Source: Phenylobacterium haematophilum (lineage in GTDB: Bacteria > Pseudomonadota > Alphaproteobacteria > Caulobacterales > Caulobacteraceae). Taken from it: DNA of 64,000 nt. The DNA lies in NCBI RefSeq assembly GCF_014196295.1, contig NZ_JACIDK010000001.1, forward strand, positions 972,785 to 1,036,784, given 5' to 3'. The first letter of the stretch is position 1. Every line of letters starts with the position of its first letter. The notes below the pieces were generated by a model. It was not told the origin of the DNA. It saw nothing but the letters and a program-made list of their open reading frames with translations, and searched no databases. Below, piece after piece: positions 1 to 8,996 of the stretch. A program made the translations under genes and the position numbers.

Positions 1-1273
1 GGGCCTGGATGATCTTCGGATCCTGCCGATCGAACGGGCCCTTCGGCGGGGTTGTCGAGTAGACGCCGGTCGACTGCTTGGTCAGGAACCAGCCGTTGGC
101 GGTCACCAGGCCGTAGGAGCCGCGATCGTCGCGCAGCCGCTGCATCATCACGGCTATCGAGTGCATGGCGTAGTTGTTGCCAGGGCCGCCCATGTACGGC
201 AGCCCACCCGTGACCGTCAGGCCGCGCGGATCGTCCAGCGCCAGCCCCAACTCCTCGGCGCCGACCTCCACCGCAACCGGGAAGCAGGAATAGAGATCGA
301 TGTGGCCGATGTCGGCCAGGCTCACACCCGCCATCTCCAGGGCCCGCTTGCCGGTCAACCGCATGGCCGGGCTGGAATGGAAGTTCTGGCGATCGAGCGG
401 ATACCAGAGGTCTGAGGCGTCGGCGCAGCCGTGGAGGTAGACCAGCTTGTCCTCAGGGACGCCGAGTTCGCGGGCCGTCTTGAGGCTGGCCACCAGCACG
501 CCAGCTGACTGGTCCACGTCCATGATGGCGTTCAGATACTTAGTGTAGGGGAAGCCGACCATGCGGTTGCGGTCGCTCACCTCGACCAGTTCCTGCGCCG
601 AGCGTTCGATCCGGAACCACGCTTCCGGGTTCTGGGCCGCAACTTTCGTGAAGGGCGCGAACAACTCGCCCAGCCGCGCCTGGTGGTCGGGGATCGAGCG
701 CCCGTCCCGCGCGCGGAGCGCGTTCTCGAACAGGGGGTAGCAGTTGATCGGCCGGCCCAGGCCATGCTTGGCCTCGTACGGCGTCACGCCCGGCCGCGGA
801 TCGCCGATCCGCTCCGGCTCGGGCAGTTCTTCCGCATCGTCCCAGTCGGCGAAGCCCAGCCCCTTGGTGAGTCGCTTGGTGGCGGAGCCAAGAAACTCGC
901 AGCCGACCACCAGGGCGAGTTCGGTTTCGCCCTTTGCGATCCGCTCGCTGACGATGTTGACCAACTGCTGGGGGCTGTTGCCGCCCATGTGGGAATAGAC
1001 CGCGTACTTCGGGTCGGCGCCGATGCGCTTGGCCAGGGTGGCCGGAGGATTGGTGGAATGCGGCACCAGCCGGCCGCCCCCTGGCGCGTCGATCGTGAAG
1101 CCGACGACGGCCAAGGTATCGATCTCCGACAGCTTTTCCGGGGCGAGGCCCGCATCCTGCGCTGCACGTTCCGCCGCAATCTTCAGCAATGCCGTCGGGG
1201 AAGGCGACGAGGCCGGATCGCCCCGATAGGTGAATTGGCCCGCTCCGATGAGAACTGGGGTCCGCTCGTCCAT
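1..1273 (-). CDS. Thiolase-like protein (TLP1/SCP2-thiolase-like), partial at window edge
   Basis: The frame is open from the ATG at 1273 to the window edge, so the C-terminus is missing (about 424 residues seen). The ATG at 1273 sits 5-6 bases behind a GGGAGG site; an adjacent in-frame ATG at 1276 is possible. The start (MDERTPVLIGAGQ) and the later GCAD, YSCFP and GGLPYMGGPG segments follow the thiolase superfamily fold. The usual catalytic residues are not there: the nucleophile region reads HMGGNSPQ (about residues 95-102) with no Cys, and the GHP histidine motif reads GGP. This fits the thiolase-like type 1 group, which carries an extra C-terminal domain and has no established thiolase activity. 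Automatic annotation as acetyl-CoA acetyltransferase would probably be misleading. Divergent from glnB. Confidence 0.8.
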   Translation of the reverse strand, partial: MDERTPVLIGAGQFTYRGDPASSPSPTALLKIAAERAAQDAGLAPEKLSEIDTLAVVGFTIDAPGGGRLVPHSTNPPATLAKRIGADPKYAVYSHMGGNSPQQLVNIVSERIAKGETELALVVGCEFLGSATKRLTKGLGFADWDDAEELPEPERIGDPRPGVTPYEAKHGLGRPINCYPLFENALRARDGRSIPDHQARLGELFAPFTKVAAQNPEAWFRIERSAQELVEVSDRNRMVGFPYTKYLNAIMDVDQSAGVLVASLKTARELGVPEDKLVYLHGCADASDLWYPLDRQNFHSSPAMRLTGKRALEMAGVSLADIGHIDLYSCFPVAVEVGAEELGLALDDPRGLTVTGGLPYMGGPGNNYAMHSIAVMMQRLRDDRGSYGLVTANGWFLTKQSTGVYSTTPPKGPFDRQDPKIIQA

Positions 1274-1357
1274 CATTTCCCTCCCCTCGGCGATCGTTCG
1301 GCGCCAAGGGCGGCCGCCGAACAGACGCGAACAGTATGTTTCCGGCAATGATCGTGA

Positions 1358-1855
<498 letters not shown>

Positions 1856-1895
1856 CGACTTTACAGCTATCGGACTTCTTCAAGGGGATTAGACC

Positions 1896-3308
1896 ATGGC
1901 CACGACCGCCAAGGACATTCTGGATCAGATCAAGGAAAAGGACGTCAAATATGTCGACGTCCGCTTCACCGACATTCGCGGCAAGATGCAGCATGTCACC
2001 TTCGACATCGACCTGGTGGACGAAGAGTTCCTCACCGACGGCACCATGTTCGACGGCTCGTCGATCGCCGGCTGGAAGGCCATCAACGAGTCGGACATGA
2101 AGCTGCGTCCGGATCTGGACACCGCCTACATCGACCCCTTCTATCAGCAGACCACGCTGTGCCTGTTCTGCGACATCGTGAACCCGGACACCGGCACCCC
2201 GTACAACCGTGACCCGCGTTCGATCGCCAAGGCGGCGCTGAACTACGTGAAGTCCTCGGGTATCGGCGACACGGTGTTCTTCGGGCCGGAAGCCGAGTTC
2301 TTCATCTTCGACGACGTGCGCTGGTCCACCGCCCCGCACAACACCGGCTACTCGTACGACTCGAGCGAACTGCCCTCGAACACGGGCAAGGAATATCCGG
2401 AAGGCAACATGGGCCATCGGCCCGGCCCGAAGGGCGGATACTTCCCGGTGAACCCCGTCGACAGCTGCCAGGACCTGCGCGGCGAAATGCTCGCCGTCAT
2501 GGGCGAACTCGGCATGAAGCCGGAAAAGCACCACCACGAAGTGGCGCCGGCCCAGCACGAACTCGGCCTGAAGTTCGACACCATGATCACCATGGCCGAC
2601 CGAATGCAGCTCTATAAGTACGTGATCCACAACGTGGCCGCGGCCTACGGCAAGTCGGCCACCTTCATGGCCAAGCCGATGTTCGCCGACAACGGCTCGG
2701 GCATGCACGTTCACCAGTCGATCTGGGCCGACGGCAAGCCGCTGTTCGCGGGCGACAAGTACGCCGGCCTGTCGCAGATGTGCCTGTGGTACATCGGCGG
2801 CATCATCAAGCACGCCAAGGCCATCAACGCCTTCTCGAACTCCACGACAAACTCCTACAAGCGTCTCGTGCCCGGCTATGAAGCCCCGGTTAAACTGGCC
2901 TACTCGGCCCGTAACCGCTCGGCCTCGATCCGCATCCCGCACGTCGACTCGCCGAAGGCCAAGCGCATCGAAGCCCGCTTCCCGGACCCGATGGGCAACC
3001 CCTACCTGACCTTCGTCGCCCTGCTGATGGCCGGCCTGGACGGCATCATCAATCAGATCGACCCGGGCGCGGCCCAGGACAAGAACCTCTACGACCTGCC
3101 GCCGCGCGAGCAGAAGAAGGTTCCGGAGGTTTGCGGCTCGCTGCGTGAAGCCCTGGAAAATCTCGACAAGGACCGCGCCTTCCTGAAGGCCGGCGGCGTC
3201 ATGGACGACGACTTCATCGACTCCTACATCGAGCTGAAGATGCAGGAAGTGATGCGCCTCCAGTTGCATCCGCACCCGGTCGAATTCGACATGTACTATT
3301 CGTGCTGA
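1896..3308 (+). CDS. glnA: Glutamine synthetase, type I
   Basis: A 470-residue GSI subunit that makes glutamine from glutamate, ammonia and ATP in the cytoplasm and works as a dodecamer. Visible motifs are FDGSSIAGW near residue 50, the [13 protein letters not shown]/metal segment and the adenylylation site KNLYDLPP, whose Tyr is residue 399. The presence of that Tyr means GlnE adenylylation control is expected. AAGGGG lies 8 bases before the ATG. It follows glnB by 40 bp, so the two are probably co-transcribed; a nested palindrome and a strong terminator follow at 3321-3477. Confidence 0.98.
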   Translation: MATTAKDILDQIKEKDVKYVDVRFTDIRGKMQHVTFDIDLVDEEFLTDGTMFDGSSIAGWKAINESDMKLRPDLDTAYIDPFYQQTTLCLFCDIVNPDTGTPYNRDPRSIAKAALNYVKSSGIGDTVFFGPEAEFFIFDDVRWSTAPHNTGYSYDSSELPSNTGKEYPEGNMGHRPGPKGGYFPVNPVDSCQDLRGEMLAVMGELGMKPEKHHHEVAPAQHELGLKFDTMITMADRMQLYKYVIHNVAAAYGKSATFMAKPMFADNGSGMHVHQSIWADGKPLFAGDKYAGLSQMCLWYIGGIIKHAKAINAFSNSTTNSYKRLVPGYEAPVKLAYSARNRSASIRIPHVDSPKAKRIEARFPDPMGNPYLTFVALLMAGLDGIINQIDPGAAQDKNLYDLPPREQKKVPEVCGSLREALENLDKDRAFLKAGGVMDDDFIDSYIELKMQEVMRLQLHPHPVEFDMYYSC

Positions 3309-3320
3309 TCGAAGCCGCCT

Positions 3321-3434
3321 GAGCGGGTCGAGGAAAAGTGCGAAGCGGTTTCCGCCCGCAACCCGCTCACTACGCTTTTGAACATCGAGCACGATTCAGA
3401 GATCAGGCGTTTCCGCCTGATCTCATCGTGCTCG
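3321..3434. repeat. Nested palindromic intergenic element downstream of glnA
   Basis: Two structures lie in tandem. GAGCGGGT (3321-3328) pairs with ACCCGCTC (3361-3368) around a purine-rich core. Then CGAGCACGA (3386-3394) pairs with TCGTGCTCG (3426-3434), and inside it GAGATCAGGCG (3399-3409) pairs perfectly with CGCCTGATCTC (3414-3424) over a TTTC loop. The layout resembles REP-like intergenic repeats that are widespread in alphaproteobacterial chromosomes; assignment to a named family is inference. No second full copy is visible in this window. Confidence 0.7.
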
Positions 3435-3449
3435 AGGCGACTTTCGAGA

Positions 3450-3477
3450 GGGCCGCGGAGCAATCCGCGGCCCTTTT
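3450..3477 (+). terminator. Rho-independent terminator of glnBA
   Basis: GGGCCGCGGA (3450-3459) and TCCGCGGCCC (3464-3473) form a perfect 10-bp GC stem over a GCAA loop, followed by TTTT. This is a textbook intrinsic terminator and should stop glnBA transcription before the acylase gene. Confidence 0.85.
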
Positions 3478-3575
3478 CGCATCCCCGCCAAGCTGGACGT
3501 TGACGAACCTGATTCAGTCAGCGCGTCATCCCGACACAACCTTGCGTTCAGCAGGGGACCAGTCGGGGAAACGCC

Positions 3576-5885
3576 ATGAAAAAGCTGCTTTTGAGTACGG
3601 CCGCCTGCGCGTTGGCGGCAGGAATCGCCTCAAGCGCCGCCGCCTACGAGGCGCAGATCGTGCGCACCAAGTACGGCATCCCCCACGTGACCGCGAAAGA
3701 CTTCGGCGGGCTCGGCTATGGCCAAGCCTACGCTTTCGCCCAGGACAACCTTTGCCTGCTGGCCGACAAGATCGCCACCGTGAACGGCGATCGGACCAAG
3801 CACTTCGGTCCGGACGCGACCAACGTCGTGGCCTTCACGGACATCAAGAACCTTGAGAGCGACTTCTTCTTCCGCTCGAACATCGACGTCCCCGCCCTGC
3901 GCGCCAAGCTCGACAAGGGCCCGGCCGACTACCGCGCCCTGGTTCATGGCTATGTCGCCGGCTTCAACCGCTATCTGGCCGATACGCCCAACGACAAACG
4001 CCCGGCTGACTGCCGCGACGCCGCCTGGGTGCGGCCGATCAGCGTCGATGACATGGTGCGCCTGAACGAAGAACGCATGATCCAGGCCAGCGGCGGGGCC
4101 TGGCTGCGCCAGACCAACGCTGCGACGCCGCCCGCGGCGGAGGCTCCGGCCAAGGCGGCCGCCAATGTGGGTCTGCCGAACATGGCGGAGCAGATCGGCC
4201 TCGGCTCCAACGGCTGGGCCTTCGGCCGCGCGGTGACCACCAACAAATCAGGGCTGTTGCTGGGCAACCCGCACTTCCCGTGGGAGACCACGAACCGCTT
4301 TTACGAAGTCCATCTGACCATCCCCGGCAAGTTCGACGCCATGGGCGTGACCATCGCCGGCGCTCCGGGCCTGTCGATCGGCTTCAACAAGGATGTGGCC
4401 TGGACGCACACCGTCTCGACCGACCGGCACTTCACCCTGTTCGAACTGGCGCTCGATCCGGCCGACCCGACCGCCTACCTCGTCGACGGCGAGCGCCACG
4501 CGATGGAGCTCAAGTCGGTCAGCGTCGACACGCCGGCGGGGCGGCAGACCCGCACCTACTACATGACCCTCTATGGCCCGGTGGTGGTGATGCCGCAGGC
4601 GGGCCTGGCCTGGACGACGAAGACCGCCTACGCGCTACGCGACGCCAACAAGGGCAACAGCGCCTCGGCTGGGACGTGGCTGGACATCGCACGCGCCAAG
4701 TCGGTGGGCGAGATCCAGGCGACGATCACCAAATCTCTGGGCATTCCGTGGGTCAACACCATCGCAGCCGACCGTCACGGCGACGCGCTCTACGCCGACA
4801 TCACCGCCACGCCCAACGTCTCGGCCGACAAGCTGCAGACCTGCGCCCCCAGCCCGGCCGCCGCCAAGCTCGCGGCCGCCTCGCGCATCTACGTGCTCGA
4901 CGGGTCGCGGGCCGCCTGCGACTGGGATGCGCCGGGCCTGATGTCCGGCGCGACCATGCCCGCGATGATCCGCCAGGACTATGTCGCCAACAGCAATGAC
5001 AGCTTCTGGCTGACCAACGCCAAGGCCCCGATGCCGGCGGTCTCGCCCATCGTCGGCCTGACTGACATTCCCCAGAACCTGCGCACCCGTTCGGGCATCG
5101 TCGAGATCGACGCTCGCCTGGCTGGAACCGACGGCCTGCCCGGCAATGGCTTCGACCAGACGGCGGTGAAGACCATGCTGTTCTGGAACAAGAACCACGC
5201 GGCCGAGCTCTTCCTCGACGATACGCTGAAGGCCTGCGGGACCGGCGGTGCCGTCGCCCTGGCCGATGGCCAGAGCGTCGATCTGACCGCCGCCTGCGCG
5301 ATCCTCGCCAAGTGGGACCGCCGGATGGACAACGACAGCGTCGGCGCCCTGCTGTGGATGGAGTACTGGCGTCAGGCCCAGAAGATCGCAGGCGTCTACG
5401 CCACGCCGTTCGACGCCGCCGATCCTGTGCACACCCCGCGGGGCCTGAAGGCCGACGCCGACACCGTCGCCAAGCTGCGCCAGGCGCTGGCCGGGGCCGT
5501 CCAACTGATGGCCACGCAGAACATCGCGCTCGATGCGCCCTACGGCGCTTATCACTTCGCGATCCGCGGCGAGCACAAGATCCCTGTTCACGGCGGCGAA
5601 GGCTCGGACGGGGTGCTCAACGCTCAGCAGGCGCACTTCAGCGCTAAGGCCGGCGGGTATGTGCCCTATCATGGCTCCAGCTACATCCAGGTCGTGACGT
5701 TCGACGAGAAGGGGCCCGTGGCCGACGCGGTGCTGTCCTATTCGCAGTCGACCGATCCGGCCTCGCCGCACTACGCCGACCAGACCTGGCTCTACTCCAA
5801 GAAGGGCTGGCACCGCCTGCCCTTCCATGCCGCCGACATCGCCGCCGACGAGCCCAGCGCGCCGCTGGTGCTGAAGGGGAACTGA
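3576..5885 (+). CDS. Secreted penicillin acylase-family N-terminal nucleophile hydrolase
   Basis: A 769-residue preproprotein with a Sec signal peptide (MKKLL, hydrophobic stretch, cut near SSAAAYEA around residue 23). The fold is that of penicillin G/V acylase and the PvdQ/QuiP/aculeacin-A acylases: the mature N-terminus starts EAQIVRTKYGIPHVTA, and the autocatalytic site is Gly210-Ser211 in LGSNGWAFG, which would release a beta subunit with Ser211 as nucleophile. A typical substrate is an acyl amide such as an N-acyl homoserine lactone, a lipopeptide or a beta-lactam side chain; the actual one cannot be read from sequence. Monocistronic, between two terminators. GGGGAA precedes the ATG. Confidence 0.88.
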   Translation: MKKLLLSTAACALAAGIASSAAAYEAQIVRTKYGIPHVTAKDFGGLGYGQAYAFAQDNLCLLADKIATVNGDRTKHFGPDATNVVAFTDIKNLESDFFFRSNIDVPALRAKLDKGPADYRALVHGYVAGFNRYLADTPNDKRPADCRDAAWVRPISVDDMVRLNEERMIQASGGAWLRQTNAATPPAAEAPAKAAANVGLPNMAEQIGLGSNGWAFGRAVTTNKSGLLLGNPHFPWETTNRFYEVHLTIPGKFDAMGVTIAGAPGLSIGFNKDVAWTHTVSTDRHFTLFELALDPADPTAYLVDGERHAMELKSVSVDTPAGRQTRTYYMTLYGPVVVMPQAGLAWTTKTAYALRDANKGNSASAGTWLDIARAKSVGEIQATITKSLGIPWVNTIAADRHGDALYADITATPNVSADKLQTCAPSPAAAKLAAASRIYVLDGSRAACDWDAPGLMSGATMPAMIRQDYVANSNDSFWLTNAKAPMPAVSPIVGLTDIPQNLRTRSGIVEIDARLAGTDGLPGNGFDQTAVKTMLFWNKNHAAELFLDDTLKACGTGGAVALADGQSVDLTAACAILAKWDRRMDNDSVGALLWMEYWRQAQKIAGVYATPFDAADPVHTPRGLKADADTVAKLRQALAGAVQLMATQNIALDAPYGAYHFAIRGEHKIPVHGGEGSDGVLNAQQAHFSAKAGGYVPYHGSSYIQVVTFDEKGPVADAVLSYSQSTDPASPHYADQTWLYSKKGWHRLPFHAADIAADEPSAPLVLKGN

Positions 5886-5895
5886 TCCGGATCCT

Positions 5896-5924
5896 GGGCC
5901 AGGGCGCCGCGTCTGGCCCGTTTC
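5896..5924 (+). terminator. Probable terminator of the acylase gene
   Basis: GGGCCAG (5896-5902) pairs with CTGGCCC (5913-5919) and is followed by GTTTC. The stem is 7 bp and the T-tract is short, so it may be a weak terminator. Confidence 0.5.
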
Positions 5925-6087
5925 GGCACATCGGCGCACCTGGAAGGCGCACGCGCCGCCCAGCGCTCCCAGCCAAAACCCAGAGAATACTGATGCTTAC
6001 GGCCACTCCGATCTGGCCCGCGCCTTGCTCCCTTCGGCCCAAGACAGATGCGCCGCAGGACGGCGCGTTGGGGCAGGACGGGGCCAT

Positions 6088-6624
6088 ATGCGCAAGTCGT
6101 CGAGACTAACCAGCAGGACGCTTTTCGGGCTGTTGGTGGCGACCATAGTCCTACCGCTGCCGGCGATGACGCCGGGCCTGCTGTCGAGCGCGATCGGCGC
6201 CATGGCGCTAGTCGGCGTTCCTGCCGCTGCGCCCTCTGCCGCTCCGATGGTTCCAGTCTACTTCAAGCCCGCCCGCGCCCGCCCCGCCAAGGCGATGGCG
6301 CCGGAGCATGAGCTGGCCCGGCTGGCGGAACCGCGCCAGGCGCTGTTCGAGAACGTCGGCGAACCGCCCGCGCCGCCAGAAGACCTTAAGCTGATCGCGC
6401 TCTACGATATCCAGCCGCGCATGCCGACGCCCTGGGACTGGCTGATCGCGCCTGGCACGCCGGCTACGACAGGCGTTCGGCGCCCGCTGCCGCGAGTGGC
6501 GACGCCGGTGCCCGAGCCGTCGACCTGGGCCATGATGATCACCGGCTTCGGCCTGGTCGGCGCTTTCATTCGCCGCCGCCGCGACGCCTCGACGCCCACC
6601 GGCCCGCGGGTCGCATTGATTTAG
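6088..6624 (+). CDS. Exported PEP-CTERM sorting-domain protein
   Basis: About 178 residues from the ATG at 6088, which has a GGACGGGG site just upstream; an in-frame ATG at 6025 would add a non-hydrophobic leader and is less likely. The N-terminus has a long hydrophobic export segment (residues about 10-45). The C-terminus is a complete PEP-CTERM signal: VPEPSTWAMM, a short hydrophobic helix and an RRRR cluster. Such tails are recognised by exosortase (EpsH/XrtA family) for release to the cell surface, often together with exopolysaccharide. The middle is Pro/Ala-rich with no known domain. No exosortase gene is in this window. Confidence 0.8.
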   Translation: MRKSSRLTSRTLFGLLVATIVLPLPAMTPGLLSSAIGAMALVGVPAAAPSAAPMVPVYFKPARARPAKAMAPEHELARLAEPRQALFENVGEPPAPPEDLKLIALYDIQPRMPTPWDWLIAPGTPATTGVRRPLPRVATPVPEPSTWAMMITGFGLVGAFIRRRRDASTPTGPRVALI

Positions 6625-6677
6625 AAGCCCGCGCGATTCATATGGGGCGGTCTCGAATCGTTCCATTTTCAGGTCGC

Positions 6678-8735
6678 ATGTCCCAGGCCTCCACTCCCCA
6701 AGCTTCTCTCTTCGACGACGCTCTGAACCCCGCGCCGGCCGCACCGCTGGCGCAAAGCCATGAGCCGCGCCCCGACCCGGCGGTGCTGACGGAGAAGCCC
6801 AGCGGCGGCTATTCCGCCAAGGACATCGAGGTTCTCGAGGGCCTGGAGCCGGTCCGCAAACGGCCCGGCATGTACATCGGCGGCACCGACGAACGGGCGC
6901 TGCACCACCTGTTCGCCGAGGTGCTCGACAACGCCATGGACGAGGCCGTCGCCGGCCAGGCCAAGGTCATCGAGGTCAAGCTCGACGCCGACGGCGTGCT
7001 GAGCGTCAAGGACGACGGCCGCGGGATTCCGGTCGATCCGCACCCGAAGCATCCGGGCAAGTCGGCCCTGGAAGTCATCATGACCGTCCTCCATTCGGGC
7101 GGTAAGTTTTCGGGCAAGGCCTACGAGACCTCCGGCGGTCTGCACGGGGTTGGCGTCTCAGTGGTGAACGCGCTGTCCGAGCGTGTCGACGTCACCGCCT
7201 GGAAGGACGGCTTCGAGTGGCGCCAGTCCTTCAGCCGCGGCAAGCCGCTGGGCTCGATCGAGAAGCTCGGCGCCACCCGCAAGAAGGGCACCGCCATCGC
7301 CTTCCTGCCCGACGAGCAGATCTTCGGCGAAGGCTGCGCCTTCAAGCCGGCGCGCCTCTACCGGATGGCGCGCTCCAAGGCCTATCTGTTCGGCGGCGTC
7401 GAGATCCGCTGGAGCTGCGATCCGTCGCGTATTCATGATCAGACCCCGGCCGAGGCGGTGTTCCGCTTCCCCAACGGCCTGGCGGACTTCCTGGCCGAGC
7501 GGGTCAAAGACATCGAGACCGTCACCCCCGAGCCCTTCGCCGGCCGCTACGAGCGTCCCGGCGAGACCGGCAAGGTGGAGTGGGCCGTCACCTGGACGCC
7601 AGCCGGCTTCGGCGAGGCCGACAGCTTCATGCAGTCCTACTGCAACACCGTGCCGACCCCCGAGGGCGGCACCCACGAGGCCGGCCTGCGCGCCGCCCTG
7701 ACCCGCGGACTCAAGCAGTATGCCGAACTGACAGGCGAGAAGCGCGGCGGCGTGATCACAGCCGAAGACGTCGTGGCCCAGGCCGGCGCCTTGGTCAGCG
7801 TGTTCATCGCCAATCCCGAATTCCAGGGCCAGACCAAGGAGAAGCTCTCCTCCTCGGACGCCCAACGCCTGGTCGAGAACGCCCTGCGCGATCCCTTCGA
7901 CCACTGGCTGACAGCCCAGCCTAAGTCGGCCAGCCTGCTGCTGCAGTTCGTCATCGACCGCGCCGAGGAGCGGCTGAAGCGCCGCCGCGACCGCGACGTC
8001 CAGCGCGCCTCGGCGACCCGTAAGCTGCGCCTGCCGGGCAAGCTGGCCGACTGCTCGGGCCAAGCCACCGACGGCACCGAAATCTTCCTGGTCGAAGGCG
8101 ACTCCGCCGGCGGCTCGGCCAAGCAGGCCCGCAACCGTCGGACGCAGGCGATACTTCCGCTGCGCGGCAAGATCCTGAACGTGGCCTCGGCTTCGGTCGA
8201 CAAGCTCGTCGCCAACAAGGAACTGTCCGACCTGCTGCTCGCCCTTGGCGTTCAGCCCGGCAAGAAGTTCAAGGAAGAGGACCTGCGCTACGAGCGTGTG
8301 GTGATCATGACGGACGCCGACGTCGACGGCGCCCACATCGCTTCCCTGCTGATCACCTTCTTCTACCGGACCATGCCTGACCTGATCCGCGCCGGCCGGC
8401 TCTATCTCGCCCTGCCACCGCTCTACCGGATGAGCCACGGCGGCAAGACCATCTACGCCCGTGACGACGCGCACCGCGAAGAGCTGCTGCGGACAGACTT
8501 CAAGGGCAAGAAGCCCGAGATCGGCCGCTTCAAGGGCCTTGGCGAAATGATGCCGAACCAGCTCAAGGAAACCACCATGGATCCGGGCAGCCGGACCCTG
8601 GCGCGCGTGACGCTGCCCCGCGCCGAGGAGACCGTCGAAGACCTCGTCGAAGCGCTGATGGGGCGCAAGCCCGAGTTGCGCTTCAGGTTCATCCAGGAAA
8701 ACGCCGAGTTCGCCGCCGACGACCTCGACGTGTAG
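6678..8735 (+). CDS. parE: DNA topoisomerase IV subunit B
   Basis: The ATPase subunit of topoisomerase IV, about 685 residues. It has a GHKL ATPase domain (NAMDEA, DDGRGIPVD, GGLHGVGVSVVNAL), a transducer domain, and a TOPRIM domain with EGDSAGGSA and DADVDGAHI. It ends in the ParE-type C-terminus (MGRKPELRFRFIQENA) and lacks the extra insert of gyrase B. With ParC it decatenates daughter chromosomes. The ATG at 6678 (MSQAS) is preferred; 6642 is an in-frame alternative. Neither has a strong ribosome-binding site. The partner parC is at 52598-54847 on the other strand. Confidence 0.95.
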   Translation: MSQASTPQASLFDDALNPAPAAPLAQSHEPRPDPAVLTEKPSGGYSAKDIEVLEGLEPVRKRPGMYIGGTDERALHHLFAEVLDNAMDEAVAGQAKVIEVKLDADGVLSVKDDGRGIPVDPHPKHPGKSALEVIMTVLHSGGKFSGKAYETSGGLHGVGVSVVNALSERVDVTAWKDGFEWRQSFSRGKPLGSIEKLGATRKKGTAIAFLPDEQIFGEGCAFKPARLYRMARSKAYLFGGVEIRWSCDPSRIHDQTPAEAVFRFPNGLADFLAERVKDIETVTPEPFAGRYERPGETGKVEWAVTWTPAGFGEADSFMQSYCNTVPTPEGGTHEAGLRAALTRGLKQYAELTGEKRGGVITAEDVVAQAGALVSVFIANPEFQGQTKEKLSSSDAQRLVENALRDPFDHWLTAQPKSASLLLQFVIDRAEERLKRRRDRDVQRASATRKLRLPGKLADCSGQATDGTEIFLVEGDSAGGSAKQARNRRTQAILPLRGKILNVASASVDKLVANKELSDLLLALGVQPGKKFKEEDLRYERVVIMTDADVDGAHIASLLITFFYRTMPDLIRAGRLYLALPPLYRMSHGGKTIYARDDAHREELLRTDFKGKKPEIGRFKGLGEMMPNQLKETTMDPGSRTLARVTLPRAEETVEDLVEALMGRKPELRFRFIQENAEFAADDLDV

Positions 8736-8736
8736 C

Positions 8737-8755
8737 GGTCCGGTCTGGGCGGACC
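8737..8755 (+). terminator. Weak hairpin after parE
   Basis: GGTCCG (8737-8742) pairs with CGGACC (8750-8755) immediately after the parE stop and is followed by TTA only. It may be a terminator or a 3-prime stabilising hairpin. Confidence 0.3.
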
Positions 8756-8884
8756 TTACGCGGCAGGCCGCAGGCCGCTATATCGCGGTGCGAAGCTCTC
8801 CGCTGAGCCGCGACGCCCAATGCGCAGCATACGATCTTGCGTGAAGCTTACGCCTCCCCTTGAACTGTAAGGGGCAGAACGCGT

Positions 8885-8912
8885 TTGACTTGACGCTATG
8901 TCTCCGTATCTT
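8885..8912 (+). promoter_or_regulatory. Possible sigma-70 promoter of rhlE
   Basis: TTGACT (8885-8890) and TATCTT (8907-8912) are separated by 16 bp, about 85 bp upstream of the rhlE start. This would give a 5-prime leader of roughly 75-80 nt containing the UUCG hairpin at 8957-8974. Prediction by eye only. Confidence 0.3.
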
Positions 8913-8956
8913 CCGCGTCGCGCGACGATCGCCGTCCGCGCCGCCGCGGTTCGCTA

Positions 8957-8974
8957 GCTCGTCTTCGGGCGAGC
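8957..8974 (+). promoter_or_regulatory. UUCG-tetraloop hairpin in the rhlE leader
   Basis: GCTCGTC (8957-8963) and GGCGAGC (8968-8974) close a TTCG loop (one G-U pair), giving a c(UUCG)g-type, very stable RNA hairpin. It ends 22 nt before the rhlE ATG, which has no Shine-Dalgarno sequence. Confidence 0.5.
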
Positions 8975-8996
8975 CCTCCGCCCCCATTGCTGCTGA

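Noticed and set aside
5644..6087. 147-codon minus-strand frame between the acylase and PEP-CTERM genes
   Set aside because: It is antisense to the acylase end and reads as Arg/Pro/Ser low complexity.
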